From Lodderomyces elongisporus (taxonomy: Eukaryota > Ascomycota > Pichiomycetes > Serinales > Debaryomycetaceae): a DNA stretch of 64,000 nt. Position numbers and translations under genes: made by a program. Where the stretch lies: assembly GCF_030384665.1 (NCBI RefSeq), contig NC_083678.1, positions 868,001 to 932,000 of the forward strand, given 5' to 3'. The notes under the pieces were generated by a model. That model saw nothing but the letters and a program-made list of their open reading frames with translations. It was not told the origin of the DNA and made no database searches. This document shows positions 22,773 through 32,955 of this stretch, in pieces (positions within the stretch are counted from its first letter, which is position 1; each line of letters starts with the position of its first letter).

Positions 22773-24071
22773 TCACATTAAACCGCTCTTTTTTAAATTT
22801 TGTTGTATAATCATATCAGCAACTGCACTGAGAACAAACTTCATTGAGTTGGTGTCAGTTGCACACGTGCGATGAATATAAACGGGTTCATTAGTCCGAT
22901 TCATTTTCATAAAATTCGTTTCAAAAAACTTTATAGCTTCGTTAACGTCATCACTTTTACCAGTATAGTCAGGAAAGTACTTTTTCAATGGGTTTCGTTT
23001 AATCTTCTCTTCAAATAAATCGATTTTATTCAAAAACAAGATGAAAGGCGTGTTTGCAAACCATTTCGAGTTGCACAATTGATCAAACAAAATAATGGAT
23101 TCGTGCATACGATTGACTTTCTCATCCTCAAATAGCATTTGATCATACTCGCTAATTGCAAGAACAAACAACACTGCGGTAATATCATCAAAGCAGTGTA
23201 TCCATTTTTTCCTTTCACTACGTTGGCCACCAGCATCAAGAACTTTAAATGGGAACGACTTAATCGTGAAGTTAGTTTCTGTTATTCCCGTCGTTTTGAT
23301 ACGGCCCTTTAAAATATCCATATCGGAACAAACATAATAAGGATCAGCAAATTTGGACACATTGTTGAAGTAGTACTCAGCACTGCTTTCAAACTGAAAT
23401 TCATTAGATCTCTCAAAACATTTTTTAATCCCTGAATCTTGAGTCCATAGCTTCTGAATCGCCTCGACAATATCCCTCTTTGAGTACCTCAACCTACTTA
23501 CTGGAGAGTTGGCCAAAACTCCGTGCATTGTTTCCGCATCTACGAAATCTTTTTCCTCGGTGACTTCTTTACCATCTCCCAAGAACTCGACTACTCCAGT
23601 ACTATTCAATTTCCTCTTGGCTTTTGATTTCTCGTCATATTTCAAAATGTAATCACTTAGAAACTCATTACCCCCAGCAACACCCGTATCAATCTGTGTT
23701 AATGCATCACTACGCAAGACACACTGCTTATACGGAATCAACTCACTACCTTCTTTGTCACAATCCAAAGGGATCTTTAACTTTCTAGCCTGGATAATTA
23801 AAATCTTCATTTGCTGAATCACATCGCACCAAATAACATGTGAATATTGCATTCTTTCCTGTTGTGTAAACCCGCCCTTGTGTAAAACTTTCAATTGTTT
23901 TAACACAGTCGACTTGCCGGATTCACCAGCCCCGAGTAATAGTAGCTTGATGCCATTTTTAGAATGAGCTTTACTCAAATGAAGTGAATGGTTGATAGCA
24001 TCATTGAGTTGTTTATCTTGAAGAAACGGATCCGACTCTTCATCAATCAATGTACTTACTCGGCAGCCCAT
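22773..24071 (-). CDS. CAG1: Pheromone-pathway G-alpha subunit (Cag1/Gpa1)
   Basis: 432 residues. Starts MGC, the signal for N-myristoylation and Cys3 palmitoylation. G1 GAGESGKS (47-54), switch I GRIKTTGITE with the catalytic Arg, G3 DAGGQ (279-283), NKID (348-351) and TCAT (402-405) are all intact, so an active GTPase is expected. The long helical-domain insertion (about residues 125-190) is typical of Gpa1 orthologues. DPFLQDK, GGFTQQERMQYSHVIWCDVIQ and the C-terminus QQNLKKSGLM match C. albicans Cag1 more than Gpa2-type subunits. In the family this protein couples pheromone receptors to the Ste4/Ste18 beta-gamma dimer and the MAP kinase cascade. Divergent from the probable APC4 gene across 1.77 kb. 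Confidence 0.94.
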   Translation of the reverse strand: MGCRVSTLIDEESDPFLQDKQLNDAINHSLHLSKAHSKNGIKLLLLGAGESGKSTVLKQLKVLHKGGFTQQERMQYSHVIWCDVIQQMKILIIQARKLKIPLDCDKEGSELIPYKQCVLRSDALTQIDTGVAGGNEFLSDYILKYDEKSKAKRKLNSTGVVEFLGDGKEVTEEKDFVDAETMHGVLANSPVSRLRYSKRDIVEAIQKLWTQDSGIKKCFERSNEFQFESSAEYYFNNVSKFADPYYVCSDMDILKGRIKTTGITETNFTIKSFPFKVLDAGGQRSERKKWIHCFDDITAVLFVLAISEYDQMLFEDEKVNRMHESIILFDQLCNSKWFANTPFILFLNKIDLFEEKIKRNPLKKYFPDYTGKSDDVNEAIKFFETNFMKMNRTNEPVYIHRTCATDTNSMKFVLSAVADMIIQQNLKKSGLM

Positions 24072-24460
24072 ACTAATACACCAATCTAGAGTTCTTTAAG
24101 CAAAGTATGTTTTTTTTTGGTTTCGAATAAATAACGTTTGACTCGATTGAAATGATCTACTTGTTGTTCAAACCCACGATCTATGCAGTTACTTTTTAAA
24201 CGAAAGAACGAAAGAACTAAAGAACGAAAGAACGAAAGGCAGAAAAGTATTCTAAATGCAGCAAGTATCAACAGCTCCTTTCCAAGAAAATTATGACCAG
24301 CTTGATTTTAACATCTTTAAATATTTCTGTTGCAGTCCTGACAGATACATTGTTGTCAAGACCGTATATACATATTTACTAGTGAGTAATCTGTGCACTT
24401 TTTTCTCTCCTTTTCACTTCTTTCATTTCATTTCATGTCTTGAATATTATTTTTGAGTTT

Positions 24461-24531
24461 GTTCTGTTTCGTTTCGCTTTGTTTTGTTTCGTTTCGCTTT
24501 GTTTTGTTTCGTTTCGCTTTGTTTTGTTTCG
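24461..24531. repeat. 20-bp tandem repeat, about 3.5 copies
   Basis: Unit GTTTTGTTTCGTTTCGCTTT; three nearly perfect copies (24461-24480, 24481-24500, 24501-24520) and a partial fourth, then degenerate GTTTTGTTTC to about 24590. Confidence 0.9.
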
Positions 24532-25522
24532 CTTAGTTTTGGTCCGTTTTGTTCTGTTTTGTTTTGTTTCGTTTATTCTCTTTTCTTCTGTTTTGTATTG
24601 CGAAGATCTGTGACATCGAAACAGTTTGAATCATTATTATTATTATTATCTATTATTATTATTATAATTATAGTATTGATAACGATCCAGTTAAAATTGT
24701 TTTACGAATATCAAGATTCTGGGCGTTGCTTTAGGCAGATTCTAGTCACCCAAAATAATAATAATGAGCATTATTAAATCTTGGTCGAATCTCTTGGAAC
24801 CTTATATGTGAAAGTTACTTGAGAGGAGAAGACGGCAAAGGCGGTAAGGTGGGGGTAGTCTCAAGAATAAATAGTGGAAGTAAGTGAACAAGGAGGGGAA
24901 TTGGAGTTGATTGATATCGATGGAAAGAAGATTTCATATTATTGTTTGTGTAGTTGGTTATTATATTTTTTTTGAGGGGGGGGGAATAATAATATCATAC
25001 TGCATAGTGGTCTGAGTAATTGGTTGTGAAATCGGTTGTATTGTATAATTGTATAGTTTTTGTTGATAATTGAACAAATTTTGTGTCCTTATTATTTTCT
25101 AAAGATATTGTTCTCCACACCACAAATGCATCTTTTGCTTAGTATCCAAGAGAAGGTATTCTCAAGATTATTTGATCATTATAAGCCATGGCCATTTATT
25201 TTACTCTTACTTGAGAAGTAAAATATTGATACTATGATAGTTCGTCTGTTCTTGAAGACAAAATTAAGTTAGCAGGTAAGTTGAACTTCTCGTAATAGTA
25301 TTTTCAAATAGGGTTGGTTTTTTATATACAAAAGAACATTCAACACCGAGTTTCAAATAATCAATTATAGTGTCCAATTGAACATACAACAACTATGTTG
25401 TGCTCTAGTAAAATTCTCAAGTCATAGTCTTGTTTTCAAAGTGTTTCAGTCGATGTAAAGCATTGCATAGTCTAGAAATCCAAATGTGGATGAAAACAGT
25501 ACGCTTAAGCCGCATAGGAATC

Positions 25523-25524
<2 letters not shown>

Positions 25525-25559
<35 letters not shown>
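25525..25559. repeat. GA dinucleotide microsatellite
   Basis: About 17 uninterrupted GA units, 280 bp upstream of the probable APC4 start. Confidence 0.95.
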
Positions 25560-25562
<3 letters not shown>

Positions 25563-25821
25563 GTGCGAGTGAGTGTTTGAATGAGAAAGGAGGGATAGGA
25601 CGCCATTTGTTTCCATTTCACAACTAAAATATACATGATATTTTTACTGTTTTGAAACATTGATTCTTTTTTTTTATATACACACGACAGAGTTTGTACA
25701 GACAGCTACAAGCCATTGAAGACTATAGCATACTAGACTTCTTCATTTTGGATTCATATTCTCACAACCGCAATTTTCTTTTTCTTTTTCTTTTTTTTTT
25801 ATTTATTTTTTGCTAGAGGAC

Positions 25822-25845
25822 ATGAGTGTGAGCAGTAATGGATAA
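25822..25845 (+). promoter_or_regulatory. Short upstream ORF overlapping the APC4 start
   Basis: ATG at 25822 opens a 7-codon frame ending in TAA at 25843-25845, out of frame with the main ATG at 25838, which it overlaps. A ribosome using the first ATG would pass the main start before terminating. If the leader includes 25822, this would lower or condition translation of the main gene. The transcription start is not known. Confidence 0.45.
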
Positions 25846-27574
25846 TCACAATGTTTCTGTAATCCATACTGGCAAGTTGCCAATGTCAAATGACCCTTTG
25901 ACAATTTTATCTTGGTGCCCACAGCTCAATCTTATATTCAAAGTAATGAACAAGACTTCCATATGGTGCTATCGTATAGACGGAGAGCGAATTTTTTCAA
26001 TTAATAACAGGTCAATTATAAACAATGTTGCATTTTCCAGTCAAGAAATTTTCCTTTCTGGAATAGACGGGAAAGTGAAGGTATACGACGTCAATAATGG
26101 AAACTTTATCGACCAAATATCTCAAACTTTTAATAGTGTCCAGTATATGCAATGGTGCGATACACCATACAGGCTCAGAAATTCACCCTTGAGTGGTTTA
26201 CCTGAAGTGGACAGTAAAAACGGCACGATGATTGACAAAATGGAGTATTTGGCCATAGCTGATGGAGAATCTATAACAATTAATTTTAACAAGCTTTTAA
26301 ATGTCAACAAGGCCAATACAGGGTACCGCTTCACGCAAAGGATTTCCAATGATATGTTCAACCAAATTTACTTGGATGATGCCAATAATTTACTCTCGGT
26401 AGATATTAACGTGTTGCTGAAACAGAATTATGTGGACCTGATTATACTCATCTGCCAAGTGCAAAAGTACCTAGATATGCTCCAGGATACTACAAAAACC
26501 ATTCAGAGTGCAATTGAGCCGTTTGTGGTTTTATTGGATCGGTATTTGCACAACTTTGCCGATGAAGATACAAACGGTAGACTGGCGTCGTCTACTTTTT
26601 CTGATATTTTATTGACTCGTCTTGTACCAGAATCTACAAAAGATTTTTGGGTCAACCAGGTGGGTGAGCGTGGAATTAAGCGACTATCCAAACTGGCAAC
26701 TTTTGCATACAAGAAAAGTTCAGAGTTGATTGGCGGGAAGTTGGTTAGCTTGATGGAAAAGGTTATTCTCCTACTTAGTAGACTACTAGGAATTAGCAAA
26801 TGGGAAAACGTATTGAATATCGATCTTTCCCATCTTGAACTGTTATTAAATTACTGCAAACTGCAGTTAAAATTTTATTATCAAATTACATGGGAGATAA
26901 ATGGTGAGAAAGATGTTACTGCTGCATTTATTTCATGGTGGAAGATTATTGTGGATGCTCTTGAGGAAGAGGAATGGAAAGAGAACTATTCCACTTTGAC
27001 ATTGTTGCAATTCATACAAGATGGTATGCTCAATTTAAAAGTATCAAAGTATTTCAAGTTTAGTCTCCAAGAAATCAATCGAAGAGAAACAAAAGAAAGT
27101 GGACAAGAAAAAGGCACAGAAAGGGAGTTTTTAGCGATGAGTCACGAGCATATCTTGCAACAGTTTGAGCAAATCAAAAAGAGTGTAGATCGACATCATG
27201 CCGAGATAATTTCGGTGCGAAAGATTCAAAAGCTCGAAATACCTAGCCAAAAAGGCTTACAGCTCTCTAGCTGGAATAACAAAATTGTCATCTCGTACTT
27301 GACCGAAATAGTGGATTTGTCTACAAACATGTTAACACTCTGCACACCATCATCGACTATTTCCACAATACCCAACATCATTGCATATGAACACAGATTA
27401 TCCGATTTGATTGCATTAACTGCAACGCATATATTGATCATAAACTTGACGTCTTCCGTTTCTATTCCACTACCAGCACTCGATTTCAAACCTTGTTATA
27501 TCCGATTAAGTTCCTCCTACATTTTGCTTACTGATGCTGCTAAACTGCAGTATGCCATTCTCCAAATTGATTAA
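25838..27574 (+). CDS. APC4: Probable anaphase-promoting complex subunit 4
   Basis: 578 residues (S. cerevisiae Apc4: 652). The N-terminal third resembles the WD40-like start of Apc4: LTILSWCPQLNLIFKVMNKT, SIWCYRIDGERIF, FLSGIDGKVKVYDVNNG. The middle is a long helical region, with VILLLSRLLGISKW resembling the conserved helical motif of Apc4. A C-terminal beta-rich segment follows. Apc4 is a scaffold subunit of the cyclosome ubiquitin ligase that triggers anaphase. Assignment rests on the WD-plus-long-helical architecture and scattered motifs, so orthology should be confirmed by profile search. A 7-codon upstream ORF overlaps its start. Convergent with the next gene (96 bp). Confidence 0.72.
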   Translation: MDNHNVSVIHTGKLPMSNDPLTILSWCPQLNLIFKVMNKTSIWCYRIDGERIFSINNRSIINNVAFSSQEIFLSGIDGKVKVYDVNNGNFIDQISQTFNSVQYMQWCDTPYRLRNSPLSGLPEVDSKNGTMIDKMEYLAIADGESITINFNKLLNVNKANTGYRFTQRISNDMFNQIYLDDANNLLSVDINVLLKQNYVDLIILICQVQKYLDMLQDTTKTIQSAIEPFVVLLDRYLHNFADEDTNGRLASSTFSDILLTRLVPESTKDFWVNQVGERGIKRLSKLATFAYKKSSELIGGKLVSLMEKVILLLSRLLGISKWENVLNIDLSHLELLLNYCKLQLKFYYQITWEINGEKDVTAAFISWWKIIVDALEEEEWKENYSTLTLLQFIQDGMLNLKVSKYFKFSLQEINRRETKESGQEKGTEREFLAMSHEHILQQFEQIKKSVDRHHAEIISVRKIQKLEIPSQKGLQLSSWNNKIVISYLTEIVDLSTNMLTLCTPSSTISTIPNIIAYEHRLSDLIALTATHILIINLTSSVSIPLPALDFKPCYIRLSSSYILLTDAAKLQYAILQID

Positions 27575-27670
27575 AACGGCAATTGCATAAACTTATAATT
27601 TTACTTTTTAATTTTTTTTCTTTTTATTTTTTTTTGGTTGTTGTTGTTGTATCGATTTATGTATATTGGA

Positions 27671-28678
27671 TCAGAATAGATCTTTGCTCATTTTATACTT
27701 CTGGTCTATATCATCAAAGTAAAATTGAAATGAAATGTAGCGGTCTATAATTTCACGAAAGTACATGTCATCTACTACATGCTCTTTATTGATATTCTTT
27801 TTCACTAGGCGTGACACAGTGTTATCCAGTCTTTTTCGTTTTAAATGCTTGTAGAACCATGGATTTATGAAAATGTCAGATGAAGAGCTGTTGCCATTAC
27901 TTCTCATTAAAGTGCTACAATTGTCACCATTGACACCATTGACACCATTGTCACCATAGTTACTATTGTTTCTACCATTTCCACGAGCCTGGGCCATTAA
28001 TAGTTGCAAATTGGCTTTCAATATAGGTTGATGCTCTTTAGCTAGCTGTTTCATGTACTCAACATGCTTTTTAAATTGACCATCAATTGTAACAGGATCT
28101 TGTGGGGTGCCCAACTTGGATGGGTAGTATATCATCTCAAATGGCCTTTTAGCTAAATCAAAAGTTGGTTGTTTCTGTATAAAATTGTACCAATTCTCGA
28201 CCTCGTTCAACATTCCGGGTACATAATTCCGCCGCTGGTCGGAAAACTTTTTTAGTAATGGCAACGTTTCATTTGTCGAAATCGATTCGTTTTGATTACC
28301 TACATCCTCTTTAACAAACTCCACGAGTGAGAAAGGTTTTTTCAACTTGTCGTTATACACTTTCAATGCATCTGCATCTTTTGTAAGCTCATATATTAAA
28401 TGCACCGTGGGCCAATGCGGCTTTAAAGTCATGTAATGGGCTCTAGCAAATTGTCGACACCAATCCGGACGGTCCCATTTATATAAGGTATCTAGTAAAT
28501 GAGGTAACTTCTTATATTGTTCTTTGTGAAGGATCTCGTAGAGTAGGGTCTGGTATAAATGCGTTGCGTTTCCTGCTCGAAAGTCCTTTTTGAGTTTTCT
28601 TGAGCTATACTTGAGAACAGCTCGCGGTAGTGGAAGTCTTTTAAACAGTCGTTGGAGCTCCTTGTATGAAAGCTGCAT
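27671..28678 (-). CDS. Unrecognised basic protein, possibly mitochondrial
   Basis: 335 residues. The N-terminal half is basic and helical (LQRLFKRLPLPRAVLKY, LYQTLLYEILHKEQY), followed by a Trp-rich piece (YKWDRPDW, LKPHWPTVHLIYEL). The middle has IYYPSKLGTPQDP. An Asn/Gly-rich insertion (about residues 235-270, with NGVNGVNGDN repeats at 27921-27960) precedes a conserved-looking C-terminus (VDDMYFREIIDRYISFQFYF). No transmembrane segment is obvious. From memory I see a weak resemblance in the HWP region to yeast Gep5/Rrg5, a mitochondrial-genome maintenance factor, but I could not align it with confidence, so no symbol is given. The start is the only early ATG in frame. Confidence 0.75.
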   Translation of the reverse strand: MQLSYKELQRLFKRLPLPRAVLKYSSRKLKKDFRAGNATHLYQTLLYEILHKEQYKKLPHLLDTLYKWDRPDWCRQFARAHYMTLKPHWPTVHLIYELTKDADALKVYNDKLKKPFSLVEFVKEDVGNQNESISTNETLPLLKKFSDQRRNYVPGMLNEVENWYNFIQKQPTFDLAKRPFEMIYYPSKLGTPQDPVTIDGQFKKHVEYMKQLAKEHQPILKANLQLLMAQARGNGRNNSNYGDNGVNGVNGDNCSTLMRSNGNSSSSDIFINPWFYKHLKRKRLDNTVSRLVKKNINKEHVVDDMYFREIIDRYISFQFYFDDIDQKYKMSKDLF

Positions 28679-29257
28679 CTCGAGGACAAGGATAAGGCAA
28701 AAAAAAAAAAAGGGATCTAATTGAATTTAGTCTTTTTAATATTTGATGCTTTTCTTTTTCTTTTCTTTTTCTTCTCTTTTCTTTTCCTTTGGAAAACAGG
28801 ATTGGGTGCAAAATCGAATGTAGTAGTCGATGAGGGAAGCAATTGCTAAAGAGAAATATGTAAACTTGAAACTAAAAGAGAGATGCAGATTTGAAAGATA
28901 TAGTTTGTTTATTTTAAGGATTACAGTCTTTTCGAGGAAAGTCGCCTTGGAGCCTCAAAGGTGGAATGGCGTGGAGAGGGAAAGGATGAAATGCACTAGA
29001 GTCTAAGATGATGGTGCGGCATTTCACGAGTAGCTCATAGCTCGCTCGACTCAAAACATTACAAAATCTTACACAGTAAATAACGCGTGTTGGATCTTTT
29101 CAACAATACCAAGAACAGGCAACTATTTAAATAGTGATCCCACACCACTGCACACCACCACTAATTCTTGATCACCAGAACATACAAGGTTTTTTTTTTT
29201 TTTTTGCAGCAGCAGCAGCACCAATACCTTCATATTTTCATAAATTCTATTTCAAGG
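28679..29257. promoter_or_regulatory. Divergent upstream region before GAA1
   Basis: 579 bp between divergent starts. Contains poly-A and TTTTC runs. The leader just before the GAA1 ATG has a T16 run and CAG repeats (about 29188-29222). No further gene. Confidence 0.55.
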
Positions 29258-31009
29258 ATGGCGTTAGCTGAGAATGTGCTTCGAAGAATTCACAAAATGG
29301 GGCTAATTCCTAAAGCTGTGAAACATCTTCCTCGACTAACTGTACTTCTTGCACTCTTTAGTGTAGTATGGCTAGTAACTCTTCCCATGGATGGCAATTA
29401 TCGAAACTGTTATATATCTGAAAATGCCTTAATGCCAGGACAAGTGCACTCGTATTTCCGAGAGAGTGAATGGAATATTGTGAGAGGGTATCGAGAAGAA
29501 GTTTCGAAATTGGAACAGGAATCAATCAAAGACAAAAACAGGGCCGTATCATCGTGGCTTGAAGATATGGGCTTGCAAATATCTCACTACCATAATGGAG
29601 CTTCCGATACCGATGAAATCATATATGCAATCATGCATGCACCAAGAGGTGAAAACACAGAAGCAATGGCATTGGTTGTTCCTTGGTACAACGCTGATGC
29701 AGAATACAATGAAGGTGGAATGGCTCTTGGTATGGCGTTGATGAGGTATTTCCTGCGTATTTCAGTGTGGTCCAAGAATATTATTTTGGTTATACCACCA
29801 GATGGAAAGAAAAGCTTGCGTAATTGGGTCGAGGCATACCATACATCATTGGATGACACAGCAGGGTCGATAGAGGCGGCAGTTGTAGTTGATTACGGTA
29901 AGCAGGGCGATTATTTTGAATATTACGACATGTACTATGAAGGTTTAAACGGTCAGTTGCCAAATTTGGATCTATTGAATACAGCAAATACCATTGGTGG
30001 CCATGAGAATATTGGATGTAGTATTCAAGGAATAAACGGCAGAGTAACAGACTTTCAAAATAAGCTCAAGACTTTGTTCTGGGGAATTGCGAGATTAGTC
30101 ACTGCGGGAGCTATAGATGTACACGGTCATGAGGCATTTTCCGGATGGCAAATCCAAGCATTCACAATAAAGGCAAGGGGCGATAAAGGTCATGATGTAA
30201 CGCAATTTGGCAGAATTGTTGATTCAACTTTCCGATCAGTCAATAATCTTTTGGAAAAATTTCATCAATCATTTTTCTTTTACTTGTTATTGAGCCCAAA
30301 GCATTTTGTTTCAATTGGTACTTATCTACCTGCGGCAGTAATGTTGGCAGTGAGCTTTGCTCTCGGTACCCTCAATTCTATTTTGAATACCCATATTGAG
30401 GTTGATGCCATCAAGTATGGGGTTTCCAAGCTTTTGACAATTGTGGTGGTGGTTGAAAGTTTTTGCGTCGGTTTGGCACTTTTAGCACCGTATGAAAGCA
30501 CTTCTTTAATCCAAATTTCACAATTGCTAGTACTGGTTGTTGGTGGGTTTATTTTTATGCAGAAAGTTAACATGAAAAGAGTTGACAGTTACTCTTTGAT
30601 TTCATTTGCATTGTTGTCAATTGCGCTCCTTATTGTAGCATTATTGATTGTTCATTTTGCATTGGCCTTTACTGTGGGAATACTTGCCTTACCATTGACA
30701 TACATACCTACTCTATTTCAAAGAAAGAAAAACCCAAAGCTTGCCGTGCTCTTTGTGCTTGTCATTACTAATCCGTTTTTGATCATTCATGCAGGTGGAC
30801 TTTTCACGGGACATGAGAACTTTTTACAAAATCTTATTATGGCTTGGGTAGATTTACAGAGTTGGACATGGATAATAATTGCCCTTGCATGGTTCCCAGC
30901 ATGGCTCTTTGTGTTTTTCGCCTCGGTCCTGCTTATTGTCCAATTGCCAAAGGCTATTGCTATCAATCCTCCATCCACATTTGCAACTAAATCAGAAAAG
31001 TCTGAATAA
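29258..31009 (+). CDS. GAA1: GPI transamidase subunit Gaa1
   Basis: 583 residues from the ATG at 29258; the open frame begins 30 codons earlier but only from a TTG and that part encodes a T-tract artefact. A transmembrane segment near residues 27-44 (LTVLLALFSVVWLV) is followed by a large lumenal M28-like domain (AMALVVPWYNADAEYNEGG, WSKNIILVIPPDG, HGHEAFSGWQIQAFTI) and about six C-terminal membrane segments. This is the Gaa1 arrangement. The complex attaches GPI anchors to proteins in the ER; Gaa1 presents the GPI lipid. GPI17, encoding another subunit, lies about 9 kb away (39709). Convergent with MRPL1. Confidence 0.93.
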   Translation: MALAENVLRRIHKMGLIPKAVKHLPRLTVLLALFSVVWLVTLPMDGNYRNCYISENALMPGQVHSYFRESEWNIVRGYREEVSKLEQESIKDKNRAVSSWLEDMGLQISHYHNGASDTDEIIYAIMHAPRGENTEAMALVVPWYNADAEYNEGGMALGMALMRYFLRISVWSKNIILVIPPDGKKSLRNWVEAYHTSLDDTAGSIEAAVVVDYGKQGDYFEYYDMYYEGLNGQLPNLDLLNTANTIGGHENIGCSIQGINGRVTDFQNKLKTLFWGIARLVTAGAIDVHGHEAFSGWQIQAFTIKARGDKGHDVTQFGRIVDSTFRSVNNLLEKFHQSFFFYLLLSPKHFVSIGTYLPAAVMLAVSFALGTLNSILNTHIEVDAIKYGVSKLLTIVVVVESFCVGLALLAPYESTSLIQISQLLVLVVGGFIFMQKVNMKRVDSYSLISFALLSIALLIVALLIVHFALAFTVGILALPLTYIPTLFQRKKNPKLAVLFVLVITNPFLIIHAGGLFTGHENFLQNLIMAWVDLQSWTWIIIALAWFPAWLFVFFASVLLIVQLPKAIAINPPSTFATKSEKSE

Positions 31010-31244
31010 TTTTGAAAAAAAAGCATAAGACAAAGTAAAAAGAAAAAAAAGAAAAAGACAAAGAAACGGGAGTGAATTTAATTGTGACGAGGATTTAGTA
31101 GATTATAAGAGTTGAGCTGGGCGGAATGATATCAAAAGATCAGAATTGGTACAAATTAGATTGCATTAAAATTAGCCGAATTAATTGCAACTTCTTAATG
31201 GTGTATATGTATATACAAGATTCTTTCTTTTCTTTTTTTTTCTT

Positions 31245-31283
<39 letters not shown>

Positions 31284-31447
31284 TATGTACATATATCTTT
31301 CACTTCTTGTTTCCATTAACATTTTAATCCTAGGGAAAAAGGAAAATTCTACAGAAGTACACCTCACAACTCTTTATCACACTAGATGACTTCAAATAAT
31401 ATTCCAAGCATGTCGCACAGATCTGTAATGTTTGCAGCATTACCCGC
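31010..31447. other. GAA1/MRPL1 convergent spacer
   Basis: 438 bp containing a TA repeat of 33 bp (31248-31280). Both genes end here. No gene recognised. Confidence 0.7.
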
Positions 31448-32329
31448 TTAGAAATCAATGACTAAACCGGGACTGTTGGCTGATCTGATATAGCAGTAAC
31501 CCAATTTTGTCTTTTTCACAGCCTTGGGGTCGATTTGAGCATGAATGGCATCGCTGATGGCTTTCAAGTTCTCCATTACTTGTTGATCACTAAATGTGCA
31601 GTTACCTGCCACAAACGAGATGGTACCATCACGTTGCCTGATTCTGAATGCTCTCAACACATTTAAAATCTCTGATGCATCATCAATCACAGTTCCCTTC
31701 TTTTTTGTTGGAATCAAACCCAGTGGACCAAGGATCCTTCCCAAAGGTTTCAATTGTGACTCAAATTCAGAAGTAGCAAATCCATGTGTGAAATCGCTTG
31801 GACTGAGTTCTTGTGATAAGAATTTATTCACCAAATCTTTACCACCAATATGTTCGGGGTTCATGTGTGGGGACAAATCATCAATCACTTGTTGCTGTGT
31901 TGTGAAAACCAACGGCTTGGTCCTCACATTGACCGGGTGTGGCACTTCAAGCATACAGTTGATTGGTGTAGCACCTTGTTCCTGACGCACATAGATGTTG
32001 CATGAGATATTGGACTTGTCCACTGGTTTACCAACTTCAAAAGAACGGATGGTGTTGAGTGCTTCGGCGATGGACATGTGTAATGGATGGTTAATGGGTT
32101 CATCGAGAGCTTTCATTTTCAACTCCTCGCGCAACTTCTTTTTCTTTTCCTTGTTTCGATCTTGAATCTGTTGTGCTTTGTCTTCCTTGGATTGATGAAC
32201 AATAGAACGACTCTGTGTAAAAGTAGTTGTTGTTGCGGCATTAGTGATGGCCGCAGCCAACCTCGGTGTAGATCGGAGTGGTGAAATTGTCGGCTGCCTA
32301 ATGGGCAGAAGCATCAGCCTTACAAGCAT
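31448..32329 (-). CDS. MRPL1: Mitochondrial ribosomal protein uL1m
   Basis: 293 residues (S. cerevisiae Mrpl1: 285). A Ser/Thr/Arg-rich mitochondrial presequence of about 45 residues is followed by a charged linker (DRNKEKKKKLREELKMKAL). The L1 fold then includes RILGPLGLIPTKKKGTVID, the family signature with its GPxGLxP turn, and the C-terminal KKTKLGYCYIRSANSPG. It forms the L1 stalk of the mitoribosomal large subunit that guides the deacylated tRNA at the E site. The start is the first ATG of the frame. Confidence 0.93.
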   Translation of the reverse strand: MLVRLMLLPIRQPTISPLRSTPRLAAAITNAATTTTFTQSRSIVHQSKEDKAQQIQDRNKEKKKKLREELKMKALDEPINHPLHMSIAEALNTIRSFEVGKPVDKSNISCNIYVRQEQGATPINCMLEVPHPVNVRTKPLVFTTQQQVIDDLSPHMNPEHIGGKDLVNKFLSQELSPSDFTHGFATSEFESQLKPLGRILGPLGLIPTKKKGTVIDDASEILNVLRAFRIRQRDGTISFVAGNCTFSDQQVMENLKAISDAIHAQIDPKAVKKTKLGYCYIRSANSPGLVIDF

Positions 32330-32955
32330 GTTTGTTATAATGAATAGTCAAGTCGTCGTAGTAAGAGTTGAATTAGCCAGGAACTTTTTCCTAGTAAAGG
32401 TTTCTATTTGAAAATTTTTTTGGGGTTTATTTTATTTTCACGCGAGAGCGCATTTGTCTTTCTTAATTTTTTTTTTTTTGTATTTTTTTTTTCTCTTATT
32501 CTCTAAGTTGTTTAGTTTGTAGACAACCAGATACTCAAGATAATGATAAAGAGAGACGAAAGGTAATTAGAAAACATTCAAAAAAAGAAAAAGAAAAACA
32601 AGAGAAAAACCAGAACAAAACAGTAAGAAGAAAAGAAAAGAAAAGAACCGAAAACAAATCAAAACAAAATAAGGCAGAAACAGAACTTAATTAACGGGGC
32701 TGGTATGATGGTACAAATGGCGTTGTGAAGAAAGGAAAAAGTAAAAAAAATAAAAAACAAAATTAACACAGAAAGCTTCATTAATAGGAAAAGTATAGTT
32801 GAGCCAATTCTAATTTCTAAATATGCTAAAGCTAATTATATACGATAACGGCAATTTAGCCTGTATAAGCTAGGCTATTCTCCCACCATTACTAGCATCC
32901 ACAACATTAGCACTGCTATTCCATTCTTTTTTTTTTTTTTTTAATTCCCGCACTT
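32330..32955. other. MRPL1-CDC11 intergenic region
   Basis: 626 bp, rich in A, AAAG and T runs. It is upstream of MRPL1 and downstream of CDC11. Nothing else recognised. Confidence 0.65.

Larger units (their letters stand above)
24072..25837. other. Divergent CAG1/APC4 upstream region
   Basis: 1.77 kb. Holds a 20-bp tandem repeat (24461-24531), ATT repeats (about 24635-24665), a G10 run (about 24976-24985), a GA microsatellite (25525-25559) and T runs. The Cys/Phe-rich plus-strand frame at 24484-24777 is a product of the tandem repeat. No gene recognised. Confidence 0.65.

Noticed and set aside
24484..24777. Cys/Phe-rich plus-strand frame upstream of CAG1
   Set aside because: Produced by the 20-bp tandem repeat; no protein-like composition.
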